Source: Candidatus Peribacteria bacterium (lineage in GTDB: Bacteria > Patescibacteriota > Gracilibacteria > Peribacterales > Peribacteraceae). Taken from it: a stretch of 64,000 nt of DNA. The notes under the pieces are model-generated. The model saw nothing but the letters and a program-made list of their open reading frames with translations, ran no database searches and had not been told where the DNA came from. The stretch lies in NCBI GenBank assembly GCA_016866875.1, contig VGKY01000003.1:1-64000 (forward strand), in the 5' to 3' direction. The translations under genes and the position numbers were made by a program. Within the stretch, counting starts at the first letter, position 1, and the number at the start of each line of letters is the position of its first letter. This document shows positions 7,888 to 14,922 of this stretch, one piece after another.

Positions 7888-8223
7888 CTACAGGCAAGAA
7901 TGAGGCGAATCTATGGAAATAATCGCCTCTGATCCTCTTGGATCACCTTCGCATGGAACAATCGTGGCACGCTCGATAGCAGCACTTACCGCATCATCGG
8001 AACATCCCATTTGCATGCAAACGTGTAAGACTGCGAGCCCTGAATCATGGAGCGCCTCTTTTCCACCGAGACGGAGAGTTACTCGAGGAAAGTACTTATC
8101 CTGAGTCCCAAGTAATTGCAGGCACTCAACCATGCGCTGTCGAGTTTGGCCTGAGTATTTAGGAACCGAATGAACGAGCGGAACGCTGGGGGCGAAAGGC
8201 TGGGTTGCTTCGGAGAGAGTCAT
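7888..8223 (-). CDS. small hypothetical protein (leader-hairpin pair, gene 1)
   Basis: 111 residues, no family recognised. An unordered N-terminus (to about 25) is followed by helical segments RQRMVECLQLLG and LAVLHVCMQMGCSDDAVSAA with several Cys. It sits between rsmA (divergent) and the similar-sized gene at 7440-7700, in the same orientation. A hairpin with a T-run ends 16 nt before its ATG. Confidence 0.5.
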   Translation of the reverse strand: MTLSEATQPFAPSVPLVHSVPKYSGQTRQRMVECLQLLGTQDKYFPRVTLRLGGKEALHDSGLAVLHVCMQMGCSDDAVSAAIERATIVPCEGDPRGSEAIISIDSPHSCL

Positions 8224-8239
8224 GGGAAAAAAGGAAACG

Positions 8240-8266
8240 TAAAAAAATACCTTCCGGCTGGGAAGG
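8240..8266 (-). terminator. hairpin plus T-run ahead of the 7888-8223 gene
   Basis: On the minus strand CCTTCC-CAGCC-GGAAGG then TATTTTTTT, a textbook intrinsic terminator 16 nt before the ATG at 8223. No annotated minus-strand gene lies upstream to be terminated, so it is either an attenuator or the end of a short transcript arising in the rsmA 5' region. Confidence 0.55.
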
Positions 8267-8412
8267 CGCTTGGTGACGATTTTCTATCTCTCAGTCACGC
8301 AGCAAAACGCCTTCCGCCGTAAAGCTGAACGGAAATGCGCTGAAAGGTGACAGAGAAACCAAGTGCTCGTAAATGTACTGCAAATTGTTCCAAAGGCAAG
8401 GATACTGTGCCC

Positions 8413-9210
8413 ATGTCCTCTGTCTCCGACTTTCTCCGCGCCCACGGCATCCGCCTCAATACCGACTTGGGGCAGCATTTTTTGACAGACCATGACGTAC
8501 TCCAGAGCATCGTGCATGCGGCGAATATCCAGCCCGACGACCACATCGTCGAAATCGGTCCGGGGATCGGAGTACTGACGGCAGAGCTCCTCAAGCGCTC
8601 AGCACAGGTCACAGCCATCGAGCTCGATGAACGTATGATTCCCCTGCTCCAGAAGTTCATTGCCGAGCAACTACAAACTACCAAGTACAAACTACAAACT
8701 ATTCACCGAAACGCCCTCCACGTCCCCTTCCCCATAACTCCGTACAAAATCGTCGCCAATATCCCCTACCACATCACCTCGCCTCTTCTGCGTCATGCGT
8801 TTCTTGAGTCTAAAGTGCACCCTACATCCCTGACGCTTCTCATCCAGCGTGAAGTGGCCGAGAAAATTTGCGATGATGAAGACCGCGGACTCCTCACGAT
8901 CCTCGTCGGACTCTTTGGCACACCAAAGATAATCCGCAAGGTTCCACCAGCATGCTTTCTTCCGCCACCGGCAGTGGACTCGGCAGTCCTGCATATCCAA
9001 TGCTTCAACAATCCTCTGGCTGACCCCGAAACCATCGAAGAAATCTTCCGCCTGGTGAAGATCGCCTTCAGCAAAAAACGCAAGATGCTCAGCAATACGC
9101 TCGGGGTGTTCCCGGAGATTGCAGAACGCCTTTCGCGGCTTTCCATAGACCAAAAGCGGCGTCCACAAACGCTTTCCATCGACGAGTGGATCGCGCTGGC
9201 GAAACGGTAG
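8413..9210 (+). CDS. rsmA: 16S rRNA (A1518/A1519) dimethyltransferase RsmA/KsgA
   Basis: Dimethylates two adenines in helix 45 of 16S rRNA during 30S maturation. 265 residues from the chosen ATG; upstream in-frame codons to 8347 are not conserved. Family motifs: DLGQHFLTD, SAM-binding motif I VEIGPGIGVLTAEL, acidic AIELDERM, and catalytic motif IV ANIPYHITSPLL. The C-terminal FSKKRKMLSNTL region is intact. A short repeat (8668-8700) is translated as LQTTKYKLQT in the loop before motif IV, which lengthens that loop. Confidence 0.95.
   Translation: MSSVSDFLRAHGIRLNTDLGQHFLTDHDVLQSIVHAANIQPDDHIVEIGPGIGVLTAELLKRSAQVTAIELDERMIPLLQKFIAEQLQTTKYKLQTIHRNALHVPFPITPYKIVANIPYHITSPLLRHAFLESKVHPTSLTLLIQREVAEKICDDEDRGLLTILVGLFGTPKIIRKVPPACFLPPPAVDSAVLHIQCFNNPLADPETIEEIFRLVKIAFSKKRKMLSNTLGVFPEIAERLSRLSIDQKRRPQTLSIDEWIALAKR
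8668..8700 (+). repeat. microrepeat (CTACAAACTAC type) inside rsmA
   Basis: Degenerate tandem units ACTACAAACTACCAAGTACA and so on are read in frame within rsmA. Related units occur at 45440 in the arginine-methyltransferase-like gene. Confidence 0.55.
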
Positions 9211-9262
9211 AGTAAACATACGCAAAGACACTACCCTGTGTCGCTCTTCGATACGCACCGCC

Positions 9263-9340
9263 GTGTCATGCTGAGGAGAGCCGGAGCCGGAGCAAAGGCT
9301 CATATCGAAGCATGGTCGGCGGTGCTACTCAGAGTGACAC
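9263..9340. repeat. dispersed inverted repeat covering the comEC start region
   Basis: GTGTCATGCTGAG at the left and CTCAGAGTGACAC at the right form imperfect terminal inverted repeats around a variable core. The ATG at 9312 lies inside the element. Confidence 0.5.
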
Positions 9341-10847
9341 AGAACATTTTCTATTTTCCATTTGTCCTGTGCGCCCTTCCCATATTTCCTTCACCTTCAT
9401 TGGCTGCTTTCTCACGACAACGTACCTCCTGCAGTGGTGGCAGCGTTCATCGTATCCGCTGTGGATCTGGATTGTGCTTAGTCTTATTGGTTTCTTTGGA
9501 TTTTTACTGCACCTGGCGCGTAACGCTCCAGGACATATGTGTCATGGTGAGCGTAGTCGAACCATAGACACATATTCCGCAGCATGTCGTGCTTCGACTA
9601 CGCTCAGCATGACATGCTGCATGGGAATCGCCCTCGCACTCTTCTCCGTCTCCCGCTCCACCCACACATTCACATCGCAAACCGTCCCGGCATACGCCAA
9701 TGGGCAGCGCATTACCATCGAGGGAGTCGTCACCGGAGAACCCGGCGGCAGACCTCCGGCCAACCATTACCCCGTAGAGGTCACGTCCCTCGCTTTCTCC
9801 GGCGCAATCATCCCTGTCTCCGGCACTGTTCTCGTTGAAGACTTCGGCGGATGGCCCGAGTTCCGCATCGGTGACCGCATCACTGCGGAAGGCATACTGA
9901 CGCAACCGAAGCCCATCGAAGATTTCGACTACCCGCACTATCTCCGGCTGCAGGGCATCAGTGCGATCCTTCGGCGCTCGACCATCGTAGCATCCCCTTC
10001 CTGCTCGGTGCCTCCAGTAACCGTAGTGCTGCGCCGCCACCTGCAATCCGCAAAGCTTGAGCTGCTCTCGAGCATCAATCGCCTCTTTCCGGAGCCTTCC
10101 GCGGCGCTCATCGCTGGGCTCCTCACGGGTGAGCGTCGGGGATTTTCCAAACAACTGCTCGAGGAGTTTCGCGTGACGGGTCTCACGCATCTCATCGCCA
10201 TATCGGGAACCAACGTCACGATCGTGCTCGCGATCCTCGGTGGCTGCTTCTTCTGGCTGCCGCTCAGGTGGAGATTGCTTCCTCAGGCAACGGCGGTCTG
10301 TCTCTTCACTCTGCTCGTTGGCGCATCGGCCTCGGTGCTGCGTGCAGCGATCATGGGCATGCTCGGGCTCCTTGCCCTGCAGTGTGGCCGCATTGCCCAT
10401 ACGCGTCTCACGATCGCCTGGTCAGCATTGCTCATGGCTGCGGCAAAGCCCGAACAGCTGTGGTGGGACGCAGGGTTTCATCTTTCATTCGCTGCCGTCA
10501 TCGGCGTCACAGAGCTCGGACCGCGCCTGCAACACCTCTTCCGGCGCATTCCCGAAGTGCTTGGCCTCAGAGACAGCGTCGCCATGACCATCGCAGCCCA
10601 GCTCACGACGCTGCCCATCAGCGTATGGACCTTCGGCCAGATCTCCCTGGTCGCTCCTCTCAGTAACGTCCTTGCCGCCCCCGCGGTACCCGTCGCGATG
10701 CTTCTTGGCTTCGTCGGCACGATGATCAGCTACGTGCACTTCGCATCAGGACAGCTCGTCGCCTTCGTGGGCTATGGAGCCGCGGAGTGGATTGTGGGAG
10801 TCGCAAACGTACTCGCAGATGTGCCATTCGCAACAGTATCGCTTTGA
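9312..10847 (+). CDS. comEC: ComEC/Rec2 DNA-uptake channel protein
   Basis: Inner-membrane channel for single-stranded DNA during natural transformation. 511 residues. N-terminal TM helices, the soluble OB-like DUF4131 region (ITIEGVVTGEPGG ... GDRITAEG), then the competence domain with HLIAISGTNVTIVLAIL and multiple TM helices. The usual C-terminal metallo-beta-lactamase domain is absent, giving a short ComEC form. Residues about 76-104 are encoded by two in-frame palindromic repeats (9537-9620) between the TM segments. The first 19 residues derive from another repeat, so GTG at 9369 is an alternative start. Confidence 0.9.
   Translation: MVGGATQSDTEHFLFSICPVRPSHISFTFIGCFLTTTYLLQWWQRSSYPLWIWIVLSLIGFFGFLLHLARNAPGHMCHGERSRTIDTYSAACRASTTLSMTCCMGIALALFSVSRSTHTFTSQTVPAYANGQRITIEGVVTGEPGGRPPANHYPVEVTSLAFSGAIIPVSGTVLVEDFGGWPEFRIGDRITAEGILTQPKPIEDFDYPHYLRLQGISAILRRSTIVASPSCSVPPVTVVLRRHLQSAKLELLSSINRLFPEPSAALIAGLLTGERRGFSKQLLEEFRVTGLTHLIAISGTNVTIVLAILGGCFFWLPLRWRLLPQATAVCLFTLLVGASASVLRAAIMGMLGLLALQCGRIAHTRLTIAWSALLMAAAKPEQLWWDAGFHLSFAAVIGVTELGPRLQHLFRRIPEVLGLRDSVAMTIAAQLTTLPISVWTFGQISLVAPLSNVLAAPAVPVAMLLGFVGTMISYVHFASGQLVAFVGYGAAEWIVGVANVLADVPFATVSL
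9537..9620 (+). repeat. two palindromic repeats translated inside comEC
   Basis: First hairpin: arms ATGTGTCATGGT and ACCATAGACACAT around GAGCGTAGTCGA. Second: arms GCAGCATGTC and GACATGCTGC around a core with TTCGACTACGCTC. Both are read in frame (HGERSRTIDTYSAA, then TTLSMTCCM). Confidence 0.75.
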
Positions 10848-10901
10848 AGAAGGCAAAAAAGAAACATGGCCATAGATACTTTTTGCCCTGTGCCATCGTA
10901 T

Positions 10902-11435
10902 TTACCACTGATACACCCACACCTTCCGCTCTGCGCCCATCCACTGCACGATCTCCGTTTGCTTCGGTGTCTTTCCCGATAGTGCAAACACAGAAGAGAT
11001 GACACGCGTTCCAGGACGCAGTTGCGCCTGAAAGACCGGGAGCATCTGGGCAAGCACTCCGGGGAGGAGATAGAGAAACACACAATCGGCATCACGGAGA
11101 TCCACGCAGCGCGCGTCACGCATGCGCAGCGAAACGCGACATCCCGAACAGATAATCCTCAGCATCCCAAGGATCCACACCGTCGGTACGAGCTCGTAGC
11201 CGATAGCAGAGATCTTGGGTTCCTTGCGCTTGGCGGCAATGAGGAGCCGCCCGTCCCCCGCCCCGAGATCGTAGACGACCTGCCCGGGCTTGAGCTCCGC
11301 AAGCTCTACCATGCGCTCGACGATCCGCATGGGTGTCGGGACATAGGGCGCCCCGAGCCAGAGGTGCATCAGGAGGGTAATGACGAAACACGCGAGAAAG
11401 AGTGCAACGACGATGAAGACGAGAGACGCAAACAC
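10902..11435 (-). CDS. membrane-anchored class I methyltransferase
   Basis: 177 residues from a GTG start. An N-terminal TM helix (LVFIVVALFLACFVITLL) is followed by a Rossmann methyltransferase core with motif I VVYDLGAGDGRLLIAA and acidic motif II IGYELVP. It resembles small anchored SAM-dependent methyltransferases of the DUF4870/PrmA-like kind. The substrate cannot be read from the sequence. It is convergent with comEC, 54 nt apart. The next gene in this direction is tRNA-Glu. Confidence 0.75.
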   Translation of the reverse strand: MFASLVFIVVALFLACFVITLLMHLWLGAPYVPTPMRIVERMVELAELKPGQVVYDLGAGDGRLLIAAKRKEPKISAIGYELVPTVWILGMLRIICSGCRVSLRMRDARCVDLRDADCVFLYLLPGVLAQMLPVFQAQLRPGTRVISSVFALSGKTPKQTEIVQWMGAERKVWVYQW

Positions 11436-11496
11436 GGGAGCATTCTACCTGCTGCGGCCACTCCCGGCCTCCATCTGGCACAGGAGTCGGATGCGA

Positions 11497-11508
11497 TGGC
11501 AGCCCCAC
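11497..11508. repeat. 12-bp copy of the tRNA-Glu 3' end
   Basis: TGGCAGCCCCAC here is identical to 11647-11658, which is the 3' acceptor strand and CCA of tRNA-Glu. The 138 bp between them contain no gene but hold a repeat-like GGCTACGGTGGACAGG segment. The arrangement looks like a duplication made by insertion at the tRNA end. Confidence 0.5.
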
Positions 11509-11646
11509 CCCACTGCGCTCCTTCCACCTCCGCTGAAGCTTCCACCTTCACCAAGGCTACGGTGGACAGGACGGTGGACAGGTCGGGCTACGAGGGGTGG
11601 TTCGTAGACATCACATTCTGAAATGCGGGGAGAAGCTTTCCTATTC

Positions 11647-11721
11647 TGGCAGCCCCACAGGGAGTCGAACCCTGGTTAGCGGATTGAAAACCCGCTGTCC
11701 TAACCGTTAGACGATGGGGCC
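11647..11721 (-). tRNA. tRNA-Glu (anticodon UUC)
   Basis: Cloverleaf on the minus strand: acceptor GGCCCCA/TGGGGCT (G1-U72), discriminator G with encoded CCA, anticodon stem-loop with loop TTTTCAA giving anticodon UUC, and T-arm GGGTTCGACTCCC. Reads GAA, and GAG by wobble. Short exact copies of both tRNA ends lie outside the gene (11497-11508 and 11790-11802). Confidence 0.95.
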
Positions 11722-12103
11722 GTGGATGTACAAAGAACACATTGCATCAGGCAAGAAAGATCTGTGACATCGGCCTGAGCCTGACGAAGGACGATGGGGC
11801 CGCGAGGGAAGTATAGCAATGTTGCAGCTCTGTACACGCACAAAGAGCAGGCCTTTCACCCGCGTGGCTATTCCTCGACCGCCGCTGCGACCTGCGCCTG
11901 CTGCTTCGCCGTGCATCCATGACACATGGCTCTCCCACACGTCTCCTTCTTCCAAGGGAACTCTCCTCTGTCGATACTTTTACCCACATCCTGTGTGGAT
12001 CATCGGCAGCATCGTCGTAGGCCCTAATAATCTTTGCGTATCGGGATTGTGTAGAGGACGGACGGGAGAGTGAAATCTCTCAGGAATACCGGAAGAAAAG
12101 CCC
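11722..12103. other. intergenic region with tRNA-end duplicate and dispersed repeat
   Basis: No convincing ORF on either strand. It holds a degenerate dispersed repeat (CCTGAGCCTGACGAAGG, 11774-11790), a 13-bp copy of the tRNA 5' end (11790-11802) and a minus-strand TATACT box (11810-11815) that would start transcription right at that copy. The rest to 12103 shows nothing I can name. Confidence 0.4.
11790..11802. repeat. 13-bp copy of the tRNA-Glu 5' end
   Basis: GACGATGGGGCCG is identical to 11710-11722, which covers the 5' end of tRNA-Glu and one flanking base. The 80-bp separation contains a dispersed repeat unit, as if an element had inserted behind the original promoter and duplicated its target. 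Confidence 0.5.
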
Positions 12104-12132
12104 TTGATCATGGCTTTATATTGTTATATAAT
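12104..12132 (+). promoter_or_regulatory. promoter for the two-TM protein, near-leaderless
   Basis: TTGATC (12104-12109), 17-nt spacer, TATAAT (12127-12132). The predicted start lies about 5 nt before the ATG at 12144, in an AT-rich island. Confidence 0.65.
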
Positions 12133-12143
12133 ATAAATGATAT

Positions 12144-12587
12144 ATGTCAAACACACACGCACACGACAATCTCCATACGCTACAGATCCTCATTGCAGGA
12201 TCGATGCTCATGGGACTCACGCTCCTCGGTCTCGGAGGCTTCGCCCACCTTACGGCCTCCCTCACCGGCCAGGGAAGCACCATGGAGTATGCGATTCCAG
12301 AGGAAGTGACGGCGCCCGCGGCTCCTCAAGCGACCATCGCGCCAGCTCCTCACGGAGCAGCCCCCATCGTCACAGGAACGAGCACGCTTGCCGGAGTAAC
12401 GATCATCCTCGGGATGATCCTCATCCTCACAGGACTTCTCTTGCATGCGCTACTGCTGCTGCGTGTACACGGCGAGCGTAACGTTCCTGTCCGAGTGACA
12501 GAGCACGCCCGTACGACCGTGAAACGAAGCGGAAGAAACCAGAGAGCGATCGAAGTGTTTTGGGTAGAGCAGACGATACGGCTTTAG
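12144..12587 (+). CDS. hypothetical two-TM membrane protein
   Basis: 147 residues. TM1 about 15-35 (LIAGSMLMGLTLLGLGGFA), an Ala/Pro-rich external loop (about 50-75), TM2 about 80-107 (TLAGVTIILGMILILTGLLL), then a basic cytoplasmic tail. No family recognised. It has its own strong promoter and is not in an operon. A CIRCE-like operator follows 73 nt after its stop. Confidence 0.65.
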   Translation: MSNTHAHDNLHTLQILIAGSMLMGLTLLGLGGFAHLTASLTGQGSTMEYAIPEEVTAPAAPQATIAPAPHGAAPIVTGTSTLAGVTIILGMILILTGLLLHALLLLRVHGERNVPVRVTEHARTTVKRSGRNQRAIEVFWVEQTIRL

Positions 12588-12660
12588 AGAAGAGGAATAG
12601 GGCGTAGGAGTAGGGTGTAGGGTCGGTGCAGAGAGAACAGAGTGGAGAGGATTAGGAGAA

Positions 12661-12687
12661 TTATCACTCAAATCATAAGAGTGCTAG
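12661..12687 (+). promoter_or_regulatory. CIRCE-like operator (HrcA site)
   Basis: TTATCACTC, nine nucleotides, GAGTGCTAG. The CIRCE consensus is TTAGCACTC-N9-GAGTGCTAA, so 16 of 18 arm positions match and the spacing is exact. HrcA binds CIRCE to repress heat-shock genes. The only open frame on the plus strand before the terminator at 12795 is the 11-residue peptide at 12744. A weak promoter (TAGACA, 17 nt, TACTCT) overlaps the right arm. On the minus side the site faces the 3' end of a convergent gene. Confidence 0.6.
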
Positions 12688-12743
12688 ACAGCACTTCCCT
12701 GCTCTGCTACTCTGCGGGCGTTCTAGTTTTTTCCACCATTCCT

Positions 12744-12779
12744 ATGTGTACGTGTGGCGGTGGGTGTTGCGGCAAGTAA
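12744..12779 (+). CDS. putative 11-residue Cys/Gly micropeptide
   Basis: ATG to TAA encodes MCTCGGGCCGK: four Cys and five Gly in eleven residues, a layout that could chelate a metal. It lies between the CIRCE-like operator and a strong hairpin, so operator, short ORF and terminator form a self-contained unit. Chance cannot be excluded for so short a frame. Alternatives are a small regulatory RNA or the remnant of a longer gene. Confidence 0.35.
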   Translation: MCTCGGGCCGK

Positions 12780-12794
12780 TTGCTGACACGCTCC

Positions 12795-12824
12795 AAAATG
12801 ACCGGCCTTGCGGCCGGTCATTTT
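12795..12824. terminator. bidirectional terminator between micropeptide unit and pyrK
   Basis: Perfect 13-bp stem AAAATGACCGGCC-TTGC-GGCCGGTCATTTT, with U-runs on both strands. It overlaps the pyrK stop codon, closes the pyr-liv run on the minus strand, and would end the 12661-12779 transcript on the plus strand. Confidence 0.8.
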
Positions 12825-13683
12825 AAAACTGATGCTTTTTGCCAAGAGCATCCCTGTGGTACTTCCCAAACTCCTCGATCTTCACGCACGCATCGTTTTT
12901 CACCACCGGCCCCTCGGTGCAGAGACGAATGCCAAGGGGATCCACAACACAGCTGCCGCAAAGCCCGTATCCACACTTCATGTAGCGCTCGAGGGAGAGT
13001 TGTGAGGGAATCTTGTAACGTGCCGTGAGCTCAGAAACGGCCTTGAGCATCATCTCGGGACCACAGGCGAAGACCTGATCCATCGCATCCATATCTTCCT
13101 TGCCCTTGCGTTTCCCTTTGCCACTGTGCTCACAGACCTCCAGCATCTTCTCCAGTTGTTGCACGTTAAATCCCTTGAATCCCATCGAACCATCGTTGGT
13201 CGAAACATGGAGTGACACATGCGGCAGGGACTCCAGCTCCTCAAGATAGAGGAGATGATCCTTGCTCTTGGCACCAACGAAAACCTCCAGCGTACATCCG
13301 TGGTGCACGGTTTCTGCGGCGACAAAGTACATGGGAGCGGCGCCATAGCCACCCGCAACGAGCGCGATGTGCTGTCCAGGCTTCCACTCGTAGCTCGTGC
13401 CAAAGGGGCCACGCAGCCCTACGAGATCGCCAACCTTGCATGCAGCGAGCGCTTCGGACATGGGACCGACGGCAAAGAAGGTGACCTTGGTCTCTGCGCC
13501 ATTGTCGAAGGCAACGGAAAAGGGTTTCTCATCGATGCCCGGAAGCCAGAGCATCAGAAATTGTCCGGGGCGGGCGCCAAGCGAACCGTCAAACGTATAG
13601 GTACGCACCATCTCCGTCTCCTGCTTGATCTTCTTAATGCGGTAGGTGCGGGGGAGCCGGCTCTGGAGAGGGATGGAAAACAT
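12823..13683 (-). CDS. pyrK: dihydroorotate dehydrogenase electron-transfer subunit
   Basis: PyrK passes electrons from PyrD to NAD+ through FAD and a 2Fe-2S cluster. 286 residues: N-terminal FAD-binding beta-barrel (PGQFLMLWLPG, DEKPFSVA), NAD-binding core (ALVAGGYGAAPMYFVA) and a C-terminal cluster motif CGYGLCGSC followed by a fourth Cys in IRLCTEGP. A lysine/glycine-rich insert (HSGKGKRKGKED) sits before the last region. It begins 15 nt after the pyrD stop, as expected for the heterotetrameric class 1B enzyme. Confidence 0.93.
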   Translation of the reverse strand: MFSIPLQSRLPRTYRIKKIKQETEMVRTYTFDGSLGARPGQFLMLWLPGIDEKPFSVAFDNGAETKVTFFAVGPMSEALAACKVGDLVGLRGPFGTSYEWKPGQHIALVAGGYGAAPMYFVAAETVHHGCTLEVFVGAKSKDHLLYLEELESLPHVSLHVSTNDGSMGFKGFNVQQLEKMLEVCEHSGKGKRKGKEDMDAMDQVFACGPEMMLKAVSELTARYKIPSQLSLERYMKCGYGLCGSCVVDPLGIRLCTEGPVVKNDACVKIEEFGKYHRDALGKKHQF

Positions 13684-13698
13684 GTAGCAAATGAAGAA

Positions 13699-14673
13699 TT
13701 ATATAATCATCGATTTCCGATTCTCCTTTGGCCCAATGCGGGAAGCAAGTTCTCTATGCATACCTCCAACGAGATCAGACACGTTATCGACCCCTTCGTT
13801 GGTGCACCACAGCTGCATCTCTTCACAGATAGAGTTAAAAACATCCATGCCGCGGTCACCGATCGCTGTGCCAATGCCGACAAGCGATGCACCGGCAAGC
13901 ATGATCTCCAGAGCATCTTCTCCGGTGCAGATGCCACCAGTGCCGATGATGGGGAGGTTGCCGCCCGTCGCGGCATAGACATCGGCGACACACTTCACGG
14001 CAATCGGCTTGATACCGGGGCCCGAAAGCCCGCCGACTTTGTTTGCAAGGATAGGCATACGACTCCGAAGGTCGATGGCCATGCCCGGACCGACGGTGTT
14101 GATAACGGTAAATCCATCCGCACCGGCATCCGCGCAAGCAGTGGCAATCGCTGCGATGCTGTCGACATTGGGTGAAAGCTTGATGAAGACGGGCGTCTTG
14201 CCGCTAACCTTCTTCACGGCCTTGGTGGCCGCAGCGGCAGCGGGAGCAGAGCACGCAAAGGGCTTGCCAAACTCGTCTTCAACATTGGGACAGCTGATGT
14301 TCACCTCGAGAAAATCGGGCTTCAAGGGCAGGATCGCCTCGGCAGTCTCTGCATAGGCATCGACGGACTCCGCGATGATGTTGGCAATAAGGGGAACCGG
14401 ATGACTCTTCATAAAATCCCCCACTTCCTCGCGCGCCTTCTCGGGGCCGGCATCGGGAACGCCGACGGCATTGAGCGTCCAGTGCTCGGTAGAGATGATC
14501 GTCGGATTTTTGTGACCTTTGTGTTCCTTGAGCCACAGGGACTTCGTGGTGATGCCTCCCGCACCATGCTTCGCCATGAGCTTCCAGCTCGCTGAGGTGA
14601 TGCCCATGATCCCCGAGGCAAGGACTATGGGGTTTGTGAAGGGGACACCGAGGATAGTTTGGGCAAGGTTCAT
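13699..14673 (-). CDS. pyrD: dihydroorotate dehydrogenase, catalytic subunit (class 1B)
   Basis: Oxidises dihydroorotate to orotate in pyrimidine synthesis using FMN. 324 residues with the TIM-barrel landmarks NPIVLASGIMG, TTKSLWLKEHKGHKNP, catalytic-Cys segment LEVNISCPN, and FMN phosphate site PIIGTGGICTGEDALE. A basic tail follows the usual family end. A microrepeat (14684-14713) lies directly before its start. It forms a pair with pyrK downstream. Confidence 0.95.
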   Translation of the reverse strand: MNLAQTILGVPFTNPIVLASGIMGITSASWKLMAKHGAGGITTKSLWLKEHKGHKNPTIISTEHWTLNAVGVPDAGPEKAREEVGDFMKSHPVPLIANIIAESVDAYAETAEAILPLKPDFLEVNISCPNVEDEFGKPFACSAPAAAAATKAVKKVSGKTPVFIKLSPNVDSIAAIATACADAGADGFTVINTVGPGMAIDLRSRMPILANKVGGLSGPGIKPIAVKCVADVYAATGGNLPIIGTGGICTGEDALEIMLAGASLVGIGTAIGDRGMDVFNSICEEMQLWCTNEGVDNVSDLVGGMHRELASRIGPKENRKSMII

Positions 14674-14683
14674 CGAGGAGAGC

Positions 14684-14713
14684 TTATAGGTTTCAGCTGT
14701 CAGCTGTCAGCTT
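14684..14713 (-). repeat. microrepeat (AGCTGACAGCT type) before pyrD
   Basis: Degenerate AGCTGACAGCTGACAGCTGA units on the minus strand, ending about ten bases before the pyrD ATG. The 14674-14917 spacer has no convincing gene. A 21-codon ORF (14724-14789, plus strand) is unsupported. A second array of the same family sits at 14885-14922. Confidence 0.55.
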
Positions 14714-14884
14714 CTTTTTGTTCTATGGCAGAGAGGAACTGGGATTCTGGCTTATGTAAAAGCAAAATCGCTAATACATTCGAAAAATGACATGGGGCTA
14801 CCATGCACATACACAGCAATGAGAAGAGGCTAAAAGTGTGCAATCTTGTAAGCGAAACAATGCGCATGCTTCATGCCATGCGGC

Positions 14885-14922
14885 AAAAGCTGAAAGCTGA
14901 CAGCTAACAGCTATAAGCTAAA
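14885..14922 (-). repeat. microrepeat (AGCTGAAAGCTGACAGCT type) after livM
   Basis: Same family as 14684-14713. It overlaps the stop of livM, so the two arrays bracket the livM-pyrD spacer. Confidence 0.5.

Noticed and set aside
7810..7932. Plus-strand 40-codon frame with helical look (MKDAGRTAWKIIEDIV)
   Set aside because: Overlaps the better-supported minus-strand gene at 7888-8223 and lacks promoter or family; kept out though not excluded.
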